NCBI GenBank assembly: GCA_021292105.1
Contig: CM037861.1
Coordinates: forward strand, 50,804,920 to 50,868,919
Source: Anadara kagoshimensis
Lineage: Eukaryota; Mollusca; Bivalvia; Arcoida; Arcidae
Direction: 5' to 3'
Length of the DNA stretch: 64,000 nt
The position numbers and the translations under genes were made by a program. The notes under the pieces are model-generated. The model was given only the letters and a program-made list of their open reading frames with translations. It searched no databases and had not been told where the DNA came from. The first letter of the stretch is position 1, and the number at the start of each line of letters is the position of its first letter. Below, piece after piece: positions 41,966 through 53,830 of this stretch.

Positions 41966-43790
41966 AAACATTTCTTGCAAAATATTAAAGTTAGAAGCCA
42001 ACGATTATATAAGCTTTCTGGAATCATAGTAAGTTCCTTGCCAAAGGACATTCAACCACCCATAATTTTCTGCAAACAGTTCAACAATGTTCGATCATGT
42101 TGCGATCAACACGAATATATATCTAACTTTTCGATGTACGGTGGTTCTTTGTCGGTCGTATTTTCGTCTTCGTGGTGAGTTATCAGTAAATATAATTACA
42201 TAATTAGTTTTGCATTTTAGAGTAATTACTGGAAACTGTGTGTAGCAGTGTCTACTGCAATGTACTAAAATGATACTTTATTAATCATTTATTTAGATCG
42301 CAACTTGGCGCCTGTTTTTTTCGATTTATGTCCAATCATTCAGTGATTCTCCAATACCATAACAAAATGATCTGCATGAGTGCATGAACTATAATGTTAT
42401 ATATATACCAATAAAGCCATATCAGAAATGCATAAATAAGTATAAATGAACTTCTGGCAGCCACATTTAAGCCCAAAAAATCAATGTATAGGTCCACTTG
42501 CAGACTAATAATCCAGTTGCATGTGCAAAATTATTAGTATGCGAAGTTTCGTTCTTTTACCGTGCTCTCGCATGGCTGTTGCTAAATGTGATTCCATTCT
42601 TCTTTTACTAACCACGAATGGAGAAGTGTGCAAATTACATGGTTTTAACATGGTTTGCCTTGCTTAACCAGAGTCTTACTTGTTCCGGTGACCCACTAAC
42701 TGCCAGTTATACAGCCTGTAACTGCATACCGATTCTCCTTCCATAGTGTCTGCCTTGTTAGCAGTTTATTATAAAGTGGTGTTGAGAAAACGGAAAACCT
42801 TTAAACGGTTGTCTACTGGTCACATAGTGTATTTACGATGGTGTTCAGAAAACAAGACCTTTAATCAATATATTGTTTATAATACCGTTAAAACCTGGGT
42901 ACTAGGGGCGTCAAGTGACTTGTGGTAAATGGCAAATGGTGCAATATTGAAGACTTCATACGAATGATGGTAAATGTTTTCGTCGATATTTTTCCGACAC
43001 ATTTTGCTTTGTTCATTTCTTCGGAACCCTTTCTCTTTTATTTTTAACCCATTTCATGGTCCAAGTGAAACACAACCTTATTACTTTGTGTACCACAAAA
43101 CTTATGGACATCTGAATAATAAATATGCTACAGGCAGCTCAATATAATGCTGTTCATAAACGCTAATATTGTATTTGGCTACATTGAATGCCAGTGTAAC
43201 CGCAATCTTTAGATCTCTGTAAGCTTGCATTTAACACAAAACAGACCAGAAACATTTATGAAATTCAGATTAATGTTGGTCTCCTGTTACATTAATTTAT
43301 CCTGTTGCAAAAACCAAAAATAAATCCAATGTAAACAATATGATATATGCAACTATTCATCCCCTTCATACAGTCTAAATAAAGAACATAAACTATACAC
43401 GCCATTTATATTTTGGGACGATTTATTGATATGAATATGAAATAATATACTTGTATAATAGCGTTTTAATATCACAGACATACATACAGATCTGGCATAC
43501 AATACATTTTATCAGACATTTACTATAAACCACACATGAATGAGATAGTTTGATATGATATTGAAATGAGATGCCAAAGCAAACCTTGACCAATCGCACT
43601 TTATACTCTATATATAATATACAGTGACACACTTTATGATTCAAGTACTATAAACAAATATCAGTGTAACAGATAAACACACACTAATTAAACAGATAAT
43701 ACTAGTATTTTTTACTGAAAATTACGTATTCTGGAAAGTCCGGTGCCAATGTTAAACAAAGCTTGGTCTTATCCGGGTCAGAGTGGCTTG
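41966..43790. other. Intergenic, nothing recognised
   Basis: No exon, RNA gene or repeat structure stands out on either strand. Short open frames here show no family resemblance. Confidence 0.5.
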
Positions 43791-44190
43791 AAGCATGGAC
43801 TCGCATACAAGACAAGTCTAAGGGCGCCTCAACGAAGCATGGTCTGGCGTACAAGTCTAGGGGCGCCACTTATTCATGAGGTCAACAAAGCATGGTCTCG
43901 CGTACAAGTCTAGGGGTGCCACTACTTCATGAGCAACGAAGCATGGTCTAGTTTACAAGTCTAGGAACGAAGGAGTCAACGAAGCATGGTCTCGCATACA
44001 CGTCTAGGGACGCCACTACTTCATGCGGTCAACGAAGCATGGTCTTACGTACAAGTCTAGGGATGCCACTACTTCATGAGGACAACGAAGCAAGGTCTCG
44101 CGTACAAGTCTAGGGATACTACTATTTCATGAGGACAACGAAGCATGGACTCGCGTACAAGTCTAGGGACGCCACTACTTCACGAGGCCA
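43791..44190. repeat. Tandem repeat of about 53 bp, about 8 copies
   Basis: The unit is roughly GAAGCATGGTCTCGCGTACA, AGTCTAGGGACGCCACTACT, TCATGAGGTCAAC. Some copies are internally shortened. GC-richer than the surroundings. Confidence 0.9.
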
Positions 44191-45089
44191 ACCCCATCAC
44201 TTCTGTCCGTGTATTTACATTTAACAAATGAATGAACTAGATCAAAATTGAAATTGAATGCCCAAAGACATACCAAACTGGGCTACGTAACTCACACCTC
44301 TACAAATACTTAATGCCTACACATGATAAAGGAGTTAAGTATCCATAACTGTAAAGATAACTTCGAGCAACCCATCTCTGGAGTGGATATTGCCTTGAAA
44401 GAATATTAAATGTCCTTTATTAAGTTGATCATCTTGACCTTTGGTGACTAGAAGGAAAAACCAGTATTACATTTTGCATTGAATTGAACATTATTGCTCT
44501 ATTGCATGACTAAAGCATGGTTCTGGCATAATGCTCAGTTGAGACACAATGTAGCAATAGCATATTAACATACACAATGTGGAACCACACAAAACACATG
44601 TAAATATTATATAATATATACAAGATATGTATATAACACAATTATATGACTCAAATTAAAATAATACACTCTTTCCAATAACCATACATAATAATGCATA
44701 ATTATAAATTTATGATTTAGGTACTATTCATTCAAAAGTAGCATATGTCAATCAAAGACTCAAAGACGAATATCATAAAAGGAAGGCGCATACATTATTG
44801 TACTGAGAGATTCAACTCGAACTAGAGGTCTTCTAGATCATATTTTGGTTCTCAAACCCAACTGAAACTAGCTCTCCATTTAGACTTTGTCTTTTTGGAC
44901 AATATATTATGTTCGCCCAATGTATCAAGGAAAGCACTTAGATTACTATGAATGCATGAACATAAAAGATACCACACTAGCAAATGCTGAAAATGTTACA
45001 CCGGTTTATTTCAAAAGGATCTCTGAATAAAAAACGTTGTGTCATTTTGTGGTATAAAAAGTTAAGTATATTTCAATTCAACAATAAAC

Positions 45090-45420
45090 ATATTAATATG
45101 TATTGTTCGAATTGTTTGTTTTGATTTAAGTACATATGATGGTTATTTTTTCAAATCTAATGAATGATGGTACGTTTTGTTCAGATATGGTCAGTTTTGA
45201 CCTTAGTTCATATAATGGTCATGTTTTAAAACCTAATAAATAATGGTATGAATTGTTCGGATCTGGTCAGTTTTGAGTGGAGTACATAAAATGGTCATTT
45301 TTTTCAGATCTAATGAATGGTGGTACGTTTTGTTCGGATATGGTCATTTTTGGATGAGTACAGTTTTGGCCAGTTTTGAGTTGCATACATAATTACAAAT
45401 GGTCATTTTTTCCAGATCTT
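45090..45420. repeat. Tandem repeat of roughly 80-90 bp, 3-4 copies
   Basis: Repeating blocks TAATGAATGATGGTACGTTT, TGTTCGGATATGGTCA, GTTTTGAGTGGAGTACATAA and AATGGTCATTTTTTCAGATC. It lies just downstream of the claudin-like gene's stop. Confidence 0.7.
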
Positions 45421-45708
45421 CTGGTTGATTAACATGCTCCTATGTATTGTTCAGATCTCAAAACTTTTAGGCAACTTATAAAAACGATATTAAAAACATA
45501 GTTTCAATAAGAAACATTGAAAAAGTATTCATAATAAAGGTATAGGTAACCTTATTTGTAAGTTAGGTGAGTGGGGTGCCACTGTAGCCCCATCCCTCAG
45601 ATCTAACTTCCATAACAGTTCATTGGTAGTGTTTATATTGCTTTGGTAGTGTAGTTAAACATTTTATAATTATTTGTTGGAACTAAACCTAGGATAGCGA
45701 CATTTTCT

Positions 45709-45935
45709 CTACATAAATGTGTTGTATTTTCCTGATTCATTGATGTCATTATAGTCCATTTTCAATAGACATAAAAAGAAGAATCCCTGTATTACACACA
45801 GTCCTGTGCCTATCCAGGATAGCATAAAGCTCCATCCATATTCGTGGGTGGTGTCAGCTGGGTAGATATTCCTAGATTTACCATCCATGTCCCTCATAGC
45901 AATGAAGACAATTCCACTGGTGATGCCACACATAG
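45709..45935 (-). CDS. Claudin-like exon 3 (end of TM3, TM4, stop)
   Basis: The acceptor is TTTTTGTAG. It encodes AMCGITSGIVFIAMRDMDGK, HEYGWSFMLSWIGTGLCVIQ and GFFFLCLLKMDYND, with stop TAG at 45711-45709. The frame stays open further into the intron on the 5' side, but that part lacks resemblance to the family. Confidence 0.88.
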
Positions 45936-48900
45936 CTACAAAAATACAAATTAATAATGCTAAGCATATACACGAAAAATAGTATAAATCATATAATTTC
46001 ATTATAGCTAAGAGGTTACAATGATTAAACATAACGTTTCCACACATATAGCTAGAGAAATATTTTTTGTAAATACTCTCACCAAATAAATGTATCATAG
46101 AAAACAGACTATAGTGACTCAATACAGCTTTCCAGTTGAATTAAATAACTTTATATTTAAACATCTTTGTTTGATTGTGGGACAACTACTTTGTCAATAT
46201 CATCCCGAGTGATGGTTCAAAATTGAAAGAAGTACATGTGCCAATTTCTCAGATATTTTAAGGGCAACTTATAATGTTATTTCAGTATTCCAGTACTGGC
46301 AACTGCCAGGTCCAGGTACATTCTTTAAGCTACAATGTTTTATTTTTTCAGATTTCCATTGACCAATAACACCTGAATAGGATATGATTACAAGATAACA
46401 GTTATCCTATAATAAAACCAACCCCCAACCAAATATGAAATTTATACAGAAAAGGCTTTACCCTAAATAACAGATCCATTTCCAGTTCTCATACATAACA
46501 ATTCAGAGAGAATAGAAGACTATGTGCACTTTACAAATGCACGAACACTAACAAACTAGAGATAAGTGTGTTTGCATATCAACTATTCAACAACCCAAAT
46601 GGATAAAATTATCTTTGGAAAACTTTCTAGTAATTTCATTATATAACAGCATAAGTATATCACATTTCAACCTCACCTGCAAGTAGACAGAGTACCGATG
46701 CTGTCAGGTAGAGACTGGACCGTTTAAGTGATTTGCATTCAGCTGGCCAAAGACCACATATAAGTGTCAATATTGCAAATATCTGGACTGCAGCACCTGC
46801 TATTAAACAACCTACCCATGACCGCTCCAAATCTAAAGTGGCAAAATAAACATTGATATAATGTACAATTCAATTTTTTTTAAATTACAATTTCATATTT
46901 CCATTGGCTAGAATTCCTTTGCCAAAAGGATAAATAAACCGCATTTTATTTTGTATTCAAACAATAATAATTTTCACACCTGGCAGGTGTCGCTACCTAG
47001 ACATGAGGTGGTACCCTTCCAGAGCACCTGGCCTCACTTTTCTGGTGGAAGTTCGCGTGTTTTAACTTTATTTTCTAGTTTTTAAATTTAATACTTTGCT
47101 TTTATAATTGTGATTTGAACATGGATGATATGTCTGGGCTTGATGTTGTATGTATTTGAACTATAAATATTGATTTTGAGGGGGCTTGTATTGTGCATAA
47201 AACCACCAATGACCGCTAGAAAATAAACAGGAAGCCCAATGGAATTAAAAAAAGGTCACCGCCACATGGTTAAAGATATTAAAGTATTTCCAAACGCGTT
47301 AGACTTGATGCATTCAACAGACAAAATTTTGGCTCCCGTGACCAAAAATGTCAAATAATGCGTTGTTATCAAAACTGAAGAAATCAGTATGTTATAAAGC
47401 ATAATGATCATTATCAACATGAGGTACCACTTTAATATTGTCTGGATATTGGATCTTACCATGGAAGTTTTGATTATTGCACAAAACCATTAATTTTGTT
47501 GTTTGAAAGTGAAGTAGTGGAGTGGGGTAATTGTATTTTACGTCCCAGTCCAGAGTCATTTATTTCTTTCGAGAAGGTCAGTTCTGGGATGGTTGAGGAA
47601 ATCGGAGTGCCTGGAATAAACCACCTACCTTCGGCAAGCTAACTGACAAACTTTCTCACACTAGGGTTAGTTCCAAGTAGAATTGTAACAAAGTAGGCTA
47701 GAGGCACTGTGATCCTTGAGTACACGATTTAGACTCTAATTTATCGTTTGAATTCAAGACAGACATATGTATACATGTATTTGTTATATAACCTGTCGTC
47801 ACGTTTACATTTAAATAAAGTGTGTGGTTTTTAAGTGAAGTATAACAAAATTCTTAATGTGTATTTACTCAGTAGATAAACTTGTTATGCTGTAAGACTT
47901 TTTATAGTTATATTTTATGATTACAGTGTTAATTTGGGACGGTATGTTATCTCTCTATACTAAACTAAAACTAAAACTTACGAAGATACCGTATATCACT
48001 AGATGATTTAGTCGCCAATGTTCTGGGTATTAAGTCCTGATACGTGTATGCACATTTTCCCGCTCGTCTGTCTAAAGGGATCTCTGAAGAAGAAAAAACA
48101 AAATCAATCTATGATCGGTGTTCTTGGACAGGGGTCAGTACATAGTCTTGTATATCACTGCGGTAGCTCAGTTGGTAGAGTGCTCGCTCTGTTAAGTGGA
48201 AGGTCGTTGGTTCAATCCCCGGCTGGGTCTAATCCAAGACTTGAAAGTGGGTAGTGTCTGTTCTTTCGCCAAGCATTTTGGCATTACGAAATGAAAGTCA
48301 CAGTTCTTTCGGATAGGAACTTAAAATAAACGAGGTCCTGTGTGACGGTGGGCTTGGCACGATAATGATTCCTGCTGTATAATGCCAAAAGCGCATCGCA
48401 CAGGGAAAAATTCTGCACCTTCGCCTAGAGCTGACCACATCTCGATTTAAGTGAAATATTCAGCTTGACTGGGACGTTAAACACCATTACTCGACTCAAC
48501 TCAACATAGTCTTGTAATTGCAATGCTTAACGTCGTGAAACTCCAACAAAACATTTTTACAACCTGTAACATGTATCAATGTCTTAAAGTCGTACACTGC
48601 TTTTTAACCACAAATTAGAAAAACGTGATTTGTTGTAGGTTAATAAATTTATGGAATGGCATTTGAAATATGTATAATAATAGCCACAAATGGCTGCAAT
48701 ATACCGATACAGCTTTAACAAATAATTAACGCGCTGAAAATTGTGGAAATACACAATTTTCTGGACAGGGTGTCATCTCAGTCTAAAATTGTCTGGAACA
48801 TCGATGACACAATGATACATCTGTATCCCAGACATTCTACAGATCTGGCAATTTTCTAAACCATATGTACCCTTAAAATGTCGTCCACCTTTCTTAAACA

Positions 48901-51330
48901 TACGCTTCTATAACACAGAAGTTCTATAGATCGAACACCTCTCTAACCCAGCAGACACTTCTCTATCCCAGCCTTTTTATATAGCGAACACCTCTGACCC
49001 AAACGTTTTATAAATCGGACACCTCTTTAACATAGACATTCCTTAACCAAGACGGCCTATAGACCGAACACCTATCTTACCCAGACGTTCTATAGATGGG
49101 GTCAACTCTCTAAAACAGACATTCAATAGATCAGACACCTCTAACCCAGACGTTTTATAGATCGGACACCTATCTTATCCAGACGTTTTATAGATCGGAC
49201 ACCTCTAACCCAGACGTTCCAAAGATCGGACACCTCTCTAACCCAAAAGTTCCACAGATCGGACACCTCTCTAACACAGACATTCCATAGATCGGACACC
49301 TCCTGTCCAGACGTTCTATAGATCGCAAACCTCTATAACCCAGATGTCCTATAGATCGAACAAATATCAACCCAGACGTTACATATACCGGGTACTTCTA
49401 ACACAGATGTTCTATAGATCGAACAACCCCGACTTACTATAGATCAGGTGCCTCTCTTAACCCAGAAGTTCTAAAAGTCGGCCACCTCTCTAACCCAGAC
49501 GTTTTATGGATTTTTCACCTCTCTAACCCAGACATTCCATATATCGGAGACGTCTAACCCATAGATCATTCGCCTCTTACGTAGATATGCCATAGATCAG
49601 ATACCTCTCGAACTCGAATGTTTAATAGATCTGTTACCTCTCTAACCTGGTCGTTCTATAGATCGGACACCTCCTACCCAGACGTTACATCTCTAACCCA
49701 AGTGTTCTATAGATCAGACATCTCTTGAACCCAGACGTTCCATAGATCGGTCGTCTTTCTATCCCACACATAAAATAAAACGGTCAACTCTCGAACTCAG
49801 ACGTTCCATAAATCGGTCACTTCTCGACTCAAGACGTTCCGTAGATCGGACATTTCGATCTCAGACGTTCCATGGATCTGTCACCTCTCGATCCCCAGGC
49901 GATCAATAGTACGGTCAACTCTTGAACCCAGACGTTCCATAGATCGGACACCTCCCTAACCCTAACGTTTAATCTCTTATCCATGCATTCCGTAGACCGG
50001 ACACCAATTTAACCATGTCTAATGTGATGTGCCACAGTATTATAATATTATTAAACTTATAATCAAGTTTAGAAAATACCTAAAAACTATCCCCTCTCAA
50101 TGATAGAAATTTTAATACATAGATATATATACGCTTCAATGGTCGGGTTTGTGTACTACTTCCTTTTGTGCCCCTGGCTATTAATTTCAATGTAAAAAAA
50201 ATAAAAACTGATTTTCCACAAAAATGTTCAAAATGGCTAAATCCCATTTTAAGTTTTTTTTCAGACAAAATTAAAATTTTAGTGAAAGGTGTATAAATGG
50301 AATTTAAAAAACACTAGACACGCCTACTGCCAAGATTAAAATGACACACCCATACAGGAGCAGCCGAATAACTGGCCACCCCTTTACTCAACTAGATGTC
50401 TTTAAAATTTAATAAGTTGGTCAATACATACAGGGATCATTCATATGAATAGACAATAACTACCGTAATATTAGTCATATTTATGAATGACGAATTAGCT
50501 ATTTTGGTTGTGTCATATACCATTTTTTGAATTTAATCATAAAATACATTCAAAAAATGGTATATGACAGTTGTATTATCCAGAAAATAATCCACCGACA
50601 TATTAATCGTAGTTACAGCTACACCATCTGTAAATTCATGATGTGTTATAACTGTATATGTCCTTATTTAAATATGTATGTAGGTAAGGGATTTACACAT
50701 GTATTGTATACATGCGATCTATGAAACATGTTCAACTGCATTTCATAATAAACATAGTGTCCAACACAGGGGTCAGTTTCTTTATATCGATAATCTTTAA
50801 ATAAAAATACACACGGCATATAAAAAGAGGGCAATGAAGCTGACTCTGTAGCCCCCATCATCTACTTGCATGGCTATGTAAACTGTTTCTTTGTGGGCAC
50901 TGCTTTTGTGGTGTCACCAGAGACGTCTATAACTATGCGACTACACGTCTCTTGAATCCGGTGACATAAGTTGTTTTAGTATACAAAGAAAATAGTAAAC
51001 ATTTGATCGATCTACGGACACATGTACAGCTGGAGTTACAAGGTTATTTACACGTATAAGTAATGATGTTTCGTCACGTATCAGGTAATCATGTTACCTG
51101 AACCATGTTGACATGTCTAACTAACACTTACCTGGGGGGATACTATATGTATAACATTTTCTCCACATTCCAAAATTATAGGTATATCGTTCTTTTATCG
51201 TCGTATTACTGTTACCACTAGCGTCCACTTTATACCAATAATCCGTTACTATCCCTGTCAACATTAACGCTAAAGACGCTAAAATCAAAAATAAAACTAA
51301 AAATAACAAACATAACTGTCCTTTCCCCAT
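45709..51330 (-). CDS. Claudin/PMP22/EMP-like four-transmembrane protein, 3 exons
   Basis: The 193-residue protein is encoded on the minus strand by exons 51132-51330, 46677-46832 and 45709-45935. It starts MGKGQLCLLF at ATG 51330-51328. Four hydrophobic segments lie at about residues 7-27, 72-92, 107-131 and 152-176. The first extracellular loop is about residues 28-70, with YW at 31-32, an N-glycosylation sequon at N42, GMW at 54-56 and C59. The short C-terminal tail is DYNDINESGKYNTFM. Length, topology and W/C placement fit the PMP22/claudin superfamily, whose members form cell junctions or regulate membrane complexes. It lacks the full claudin GLW-C-C signature, so a Clc-like, EMP or TMEM47-type relative is equally possible. 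All splice sites are GT-AG and phases agree (1, 1). Intron 1 of 4.3 kb holds a SINE and a 33-bp minisatellite. Confidence 0.85.
46677..46832 (-). CDS. Claudin-like exon 2 (TM2 and most of TM3)
   Basis: The acceptor is CTTTAG and the donor GCAG|GTGAGG on the minus strand. It encodes LERSWVGCLIAGAAVQIFAI, LTLICGLWPAECKSLKRSSL and YLTASVLCLLA. Confidence 0.88.
46978..47130. repeat. Dispersed repeat R3
   Basis: CACCTGGCAGGTGTCGCTAC, CTTCCAGAGCACCTGGCCTC and GGTGGAAGTTCGCGTGTTTT resemble the copies at 18880 and 56330. Confidence 0.55.
47505..47700 (-). repeat. Dispersed repeat R2, minus orientation
   Basis: The left end AGTGGAGTGGGGTAATTGTA is the tail end; the right part AACTTTCTCACACTAGGG is the inverse of the CTAGTATGAGAAAGTT landmark. 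Confidence 0.6.
48156..48505 (+). mobile_element. tRNA-derived SINE, near full length, well preserved
   Basis: The head CACTGCGGTAGCTCAGTTGG with box A, then GGTTCAATCCCCGGCTGGGT with box B, then TATAATGCCA and tail GACTGGGACGTTAAACACCA, ending ACTCAACTCAAC. It is one of the best-preserved copies in the window. It lies in intron 1 of the claudin-like gene, antisense to it. Confidence 0.92.
48840..50010. repeat. 33-bp minisatellite, about 35 degenerate copies
   Basis: The unit is roughly GACACCTCTCTAACCCAGAC then GTTCTATAGATCG. Copies vary in length from about 25 to 36 bases and are more diverged toward the right end. Located in intron 1 of the claudin-like gene. Confidence 0.9.
50511..50569. 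repeat. Perfect inverted repeat, 22-bp arms, 15-nt loop
   Basis: Arms 50511-50532 and 50548-50569 are exact complements containing ATATACCATTTTTTGAAT. Small snap-back structure. Confidence 0.88.
51132..51330 (-). CDS. Claudin-like exon 1 (TM1 and first loop)
   Basis: It encodes MGKGQLCLLFLVLFLILASL through the first loop to SIPP plus one base. The donor on the minus strand is CCAG|GTAAGT. The first hydrophobic segment could also be cleaved as a signal peptide in isolation, but the family keeps it as TM1. Confidence 0.85.
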
Positions 51331-51339
51331 TTTGATTAT

Positions 51340-52126
51340 TTTACGAAATGTCCGATCCGTGTCAAAATGGACGGGATTAACGAATTTGTCACAAGTTTTT
51401 ACTTGCTGTGGGAGCGGCCATTTACATTGTGCAACTAATGAATGAACGATTTAACCAATGGAGTTATTATAACCGGTTTCTGCTTTTATAAATACCTGGA
51501 CAAGATGGCGTAAATTAAATCCGGGGGAACATTTCAAAATGTTATAACAAACACCTGATTTAAAGATTTAAAATCTATAGATGGTTGACAAAATTGAAAC
51601 GCACTATAGTTTTACACGACATTGTTTTTTTCCTTAATTCATTACAGCTATTATCCGACACCTAGGTGTCCCCAGCGTGACAGGTGTGAAAATGTAAACC
51701 CCCTGGAATTATCCTTACTTTTACAAACTAAGAAACACACGGCACGCTAAAAAAAGTCACGGAATTGAGCAACTTTTACTGAGCAAAATTTATGGATACT
51801 AGTTTCTGTTAACGGAAAGGTCAACAGACAACATAAATAAAAATAAAATTTATGATGACAAGTTTAATTTTGACAAGCCACAATTTAAAAAAAGCACACG
51901 ACAACTGAATAATTAATGGAAGAATAAGCAGATTTTTTCTTAATTCGCATTCTTTAAAAACACATGCAGATTCAGGCTGACCAATTCGACAGATTTGTCC
52001 GGTTTTTATTGACGGATTTTTAAAAAGAGATGGGAAAAAACAACAAGAACAACAAAAATCCGAATAAACGGATGGATAAAATGAAAAGGTCCAATTAGAC
52101 GGATTTTTTCCATTTTGACGTTTTTT
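51340..52126. other. Upstream flank of the claudin-like gene
   Basis: The 5' UTR and promoter of the claudin-like gene (minus strand) should lie here. GC is slightly raised near 51350-51520. No TATA-type or other element can be assigned with confidence, and there is no other gene. Confidence 0.4.
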
Positions 52127-52281
52127 ACGGAGCCCGTAAGGTGACATATGTAAACTTATTGCGTATATTCGAAATAGTTATATCGTATTTCGAAATAGTT
52201 ATTTCGTATATTTCGAATACGATGTAACTATTTTGAATATACGAAATAACATTTTTACACATGTCACCTTACGGGTTCCGT
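52127..52281. mobile_element. Snap-back MITE, about 155 bp
   Basis: The left end ACGGAGCCCGTAAGGTGACA and the right end TGTCACCTTACGGGTTCCGT are near-perfect inverses, and the interior (ATTTCGAAATAGTTATTTCG and relatives) is itself palindromic. The whole unit can fold as one hairpin. Confidence 0.8.
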
Positions 52282-53584
52282 TTGTTTTTATTAAAAGTAC
52301 TAAAAATTCGTACTTTTTGTATGGAAATTGTAATATGAAATAAGTCCATTCGACCAACGCGAGTTCCCATTACTTGGTACGCATATTTGATAGCTGGGTG
52401 AACTCGGGAGCAATTTTTGCTCAATCTATCACTAGTTTACAAGTTTCGAACAACTATATGTTCCATAATATTTTGATAAAAAAAATAAAAAAACAATTAC
52501 AACAACTCAAATGTATGTATGAATGTATAACAAATTGTTGTTATGGACTGAAGCAATCCGGGTTGTTTTGTTACTGTTTGGGATAAGGCGTGAAGAAATG
52601 AGTAAGTTTCAGATGATCATCAGTAATGTCGGATGTTGTAGGTTCTCATTATGTAAAAAAAATTTATAATTACATTTTATTTTTGAGATTGGTTTTATTT
52701 AATTCATTTACTTTGTTGTTGCGTGTTTTTTGTTTTTTGTTTTTTGTTTTTTGGTTTTGAGTCTTGTCAATAACATGTTATTCATATGCAACTTTTCATG
52801 ATCCATTACAAACATTGTTTGTCAAACAATAAACGTGTTTCTTTTTCCCCATGCGATGTATCAGATTTTCTCACCTCTGTAACTTTTGTTTTTATACCCC
52901 ATTATTACCTTTTTATTTTTCTTAAATGTCAGTTGGTATGCATACAAATGCCAGAATTATGTCTTTTCACTCGTTTAAAAATTGAACTAACGTTGTGGGA
53001 ACTAGATACAATAGTATAGGAAAACAAAATTGACCTGTCCCCTTGACCTTTCATTAGGGATTTTCATACAAGAGAATCCATCCAATGTATGGGTTATATT
53101 GGGATTCGCGGTTCATACATAAATAATCTTCGTGTTTATTGTTTGTCATTTAATAGACGGATCAAAAACGTGTGTTCCCTATATAAAATTATAATCGTTC
53201 ATAATAAATATTCAAATTAAAGGTCAAGCGGACAGGTCAATGTTGATTGCCGACAGTAGTATTTTGTTTTGAATTTAAGCTCTGCGCGGCGAGAGTTGTC
53301 TTTCTTATTGTATTGCAGAGACGGAAAAATGGTGCATGTGCATATGTGATGTGCATAATTATGCATTAGGCCGAAAGACGCGATATCACATGTAGGGGTA
53401 GAAAAAATTAAAATAAACACACCTTTGTTTAAAAACTTCTTATTTCACAAAGGTGATGGTTTCAATTTTTCTATCAGAAATATACATGCTCTTCCTGCTT
53501 ATGATTTATTTGTTTCATGATTAATACTATATGGAAGACCATGTTCCAACTACGGGAATTTTTAATAATATTACAATAAAGCAA
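52282..53584. other. Intergenic, simple repeats only
   Basis: A TTTTTTG run of four units lies at about 52728-52754. No gene or RNA is recognised on either strand. Confidence 0.5.
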
Positions 53585-53830
53585 ATTGTTTACAAAATAA
53601 GTTGTTAACTCAGGGATGTGGCAAGCTTAGGCTTATCAAGACCCTAAACATTTTATGTATGATATTTCTATCAATTTTGAAGTTAACCATCCATCTTCAG
53701 AAAACAAACTGACAACCTTCCTCATACTAGGATCTATCCGATTAGAATTTGTGGTGGCGATAGACGCAATGATCGGTTAGTCAGAACGCTCGACCACCGA
53801 TGCCACTAGTAGAAGCAAGGCTGGGACGTA
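53585..53830 (-). repeat. Dispersed repeat R2, minus orientation, running into a minisatellite
   Basis: AACTGACAACCTTCCTCATA and CTAGGATCTATCCGATTAGA are inverse R2 landmarks. Next to it, at about 53820, the first GCTGGGACGTAAAAC unit of the large array appears. Confidence 0.55.

Noticed and set aside
45936-46122. Longer 5' start for claudin-like exon 3
   Set aside because: The added residues lie beyond a good AG acceptor and do not fit the four-TM family, while exon 2 joins in phase at 45935.
48160-48230. tRNA gene
   Set aside because: Box A and B are present, but the sequence continues into a SINE body and tail found at six other sites, and a cloverleaf acceptor stem is not evident.
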